From Pseudomonadales bacterium (GTDB taxonomy: Bacteria > Pseudomonadota > Gammaproteobacteria > Pseudomonadales > Pseudohongiellaceae), in contig JAITMI010000026.1 of NCBI GenBank assembly GCA_031277435.1, positions 1-8,156 on the forward strand: 8,156 nt of DNA. The letters run 5' to 3'. Shown here piece by piece: positions 7,679-8,156 of this stretch (position 1 is its first letter; each line of letters starts with the position of its first letter). The notes beneath the pieces were generated by a model. It saw only the letters and a list, made by a program, of their open reading frames with translations, had not been told where the DNA came from and ran no database searches. A program made the position numbers and the translations under genes.

Positions 7679-8098
7679 ATGACCTCAACCATAGAGACTA
7701 ACGCTCTCTCCCAACAGATAGAGGAGCTTTCTAAGAGAATAGAAGCACACACATCTAACCTCAATAAAGAAGCAGTCTGGTTATTTATAGCAACTCTTGG
7801 CGTATGGGGAGTCACAGAAAAATTTCTCCAGTTTATCGCAGTATTGACCACGCTTATTATTTTCATCTCTAGAGTTGTGGTAGATCCTAATCAAGGTAGT
7901 TTCTATAAACAAATCAAAATAATTAAAAAGACAATTAAAAACTTAGACATCTCAGATGAAATTAAAAAAACACTAGAACTAAAGCTAGATTCTGCCAAAT
8001 CAAATTTAGGCATCATGTCAATTTTCGGGAAGAACCAAATTTACACAATTGCATTTGCATTTCTAATAAGCAGCTTTGCCGCCTGGTTTAAACCGTAG
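7679..8098 (+). CDS. unknown small membrane protein with N-terminal coiled coil
   Basis: The 139-residue product matches no family I recognise. Residues 8-30 are a likely amphipathic or coiled-coil helix (LSQQIEELSKRIEAHTSNLN). A hydrophobic stretch follows at about 32-66, long enough for two passes (about 32-46 and 49-66) or a hairpin around GVTEKFLQ. A charged, lysine-rich loop of about 50 residues comes next (67-120), and a final hydrophobic helix at about 121-137 ends in AAWFKP. There is no signal peptide and no cysteine. ATG at 7679 has a strong Shine-Dalgarno, AAGGAG at 7665-7670, 8 nt upstream. By hand count GC is about 35% (149 of 420), far below the roughly 60% of its neighbours, with AAA/AAT/ATT-rich codons, which suggests recent horizontal acquisition. 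It starts 62 nt after ubiD. The stop TAG coincides with the GTAG foot of a REP-like repeat. A small membrane effector or accessory role is possible but unproven. Confidence 0.75.
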   Translation: MTSTIETNALSQQIEELSKRIEAHTSNLNKEAVWLFIATLGVWGVTEKFLQFIAVLTTLIIFISRVVVDPNQGSFYKQIKIIKKTIKNLDISDEIKKTLELKLDSAKSNLGIMSIFGKNQIYTIAFAFLISSFAAWFKP

Positions 8099-8156
8099 GC
8101 CGAGCTTAACTCGCAAGTTGGGCTGAATGGTAACTCGTAAGTTGGGCTGAATGTAG
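8095..8156 (+). repeat. REP-like element with 24-nt tandem units, running off the window
   Basis: GTAG (8095-8098) overlaps the stop codon of the preceding gene. Then AGCTTAACT (8103-8111) pairs with AGTTGGGCT (8116-8124) around the tetraloop CGCA, nine pairs including two G-U. The unit starting TAACTCG at 8107 recurs at 8131 with one C-to-T change (period 24; 8107-8130 and 8131-8153). A second GTAG occupies the last four bases (8153-8156), so the array probably continues. The shared GTTGGGCTGA core resembles the element at 5888-5919. Confidence 0.7.

Overview
The window looks like about 8.2 kb of chromosome from a gammaproteobacterium of moderately high GC (roughly 60% in the conserved genes). 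Evidence: an E. coli-type class I glutamate-cysteine ligase, a 419-residue Rho that keeps E. coli numbering at its key residues, a Pseudomonas-type magnesium-dependent HemB, the C-terminus of an Hsp15-like protein, and DsbB, thioredoxin and UbiD of usual gammaproteobacterial size. I cannot name the genus. All genes found lie on the + strand.

Layout: the 3' end of hslR (1-187); gshA (357-1925, TTG start); an inverted REP-like doublet (1942-2018); dsbB (2154-2675) and hemB (2693-3706, TTG start), 17 nt apart and probably co-transcribed; trxA (3835-4161); a 446-nt trxA-rho intergenic region that is probably the rho leader; rho (4608-5867); a 288-nt spacer with two different REP-like elements; ubiD (6156-7616); an AT-rich unknown membrane-protein gene (7679-8098); and a further REP-like tandem repeat that runs to the window edge.

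Functional themes: the core genes are housekeeping, several of them in thiol and redox chemistry (glutathione synthesis, DsbB, thioredoxin), tetrapyrrole synthesis (HemB), ubiquinone synthesis (UbiD, whose product is also the electron acceptor of DsbB) and transcription termination (Rho). The hemB...trxA-rho...ubiD order recalls the Pseudomonas hemB-ppk-ppx-trxA-rho-ubiD neighbourhood, but without ppk-ppx.

Most worth a second look is the rho leader. It has a tract of 13-nt repeats, seven of them head to tail, in which two neighbouring pairs can fold into 8-bp hairpins whose only deviations are G-U wobbles on the mRNA strand. The tract is bracketed by an 11-bp direct repeat exactly 130 nt (10 x 13) apart and is followed by a C-rich, G-poor stretch that resembles a Rho loading site just before a start codon with no Shine-Dalgarno. 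Also notable are three or four REP-like families in 8 kb and the AT-rich membrane gene, whose stop codon overlaps the GTAG foot of a REP-like element. I saw no convincing large new system; the rho leader and the 3' gene are the best candidates for something undescribed.
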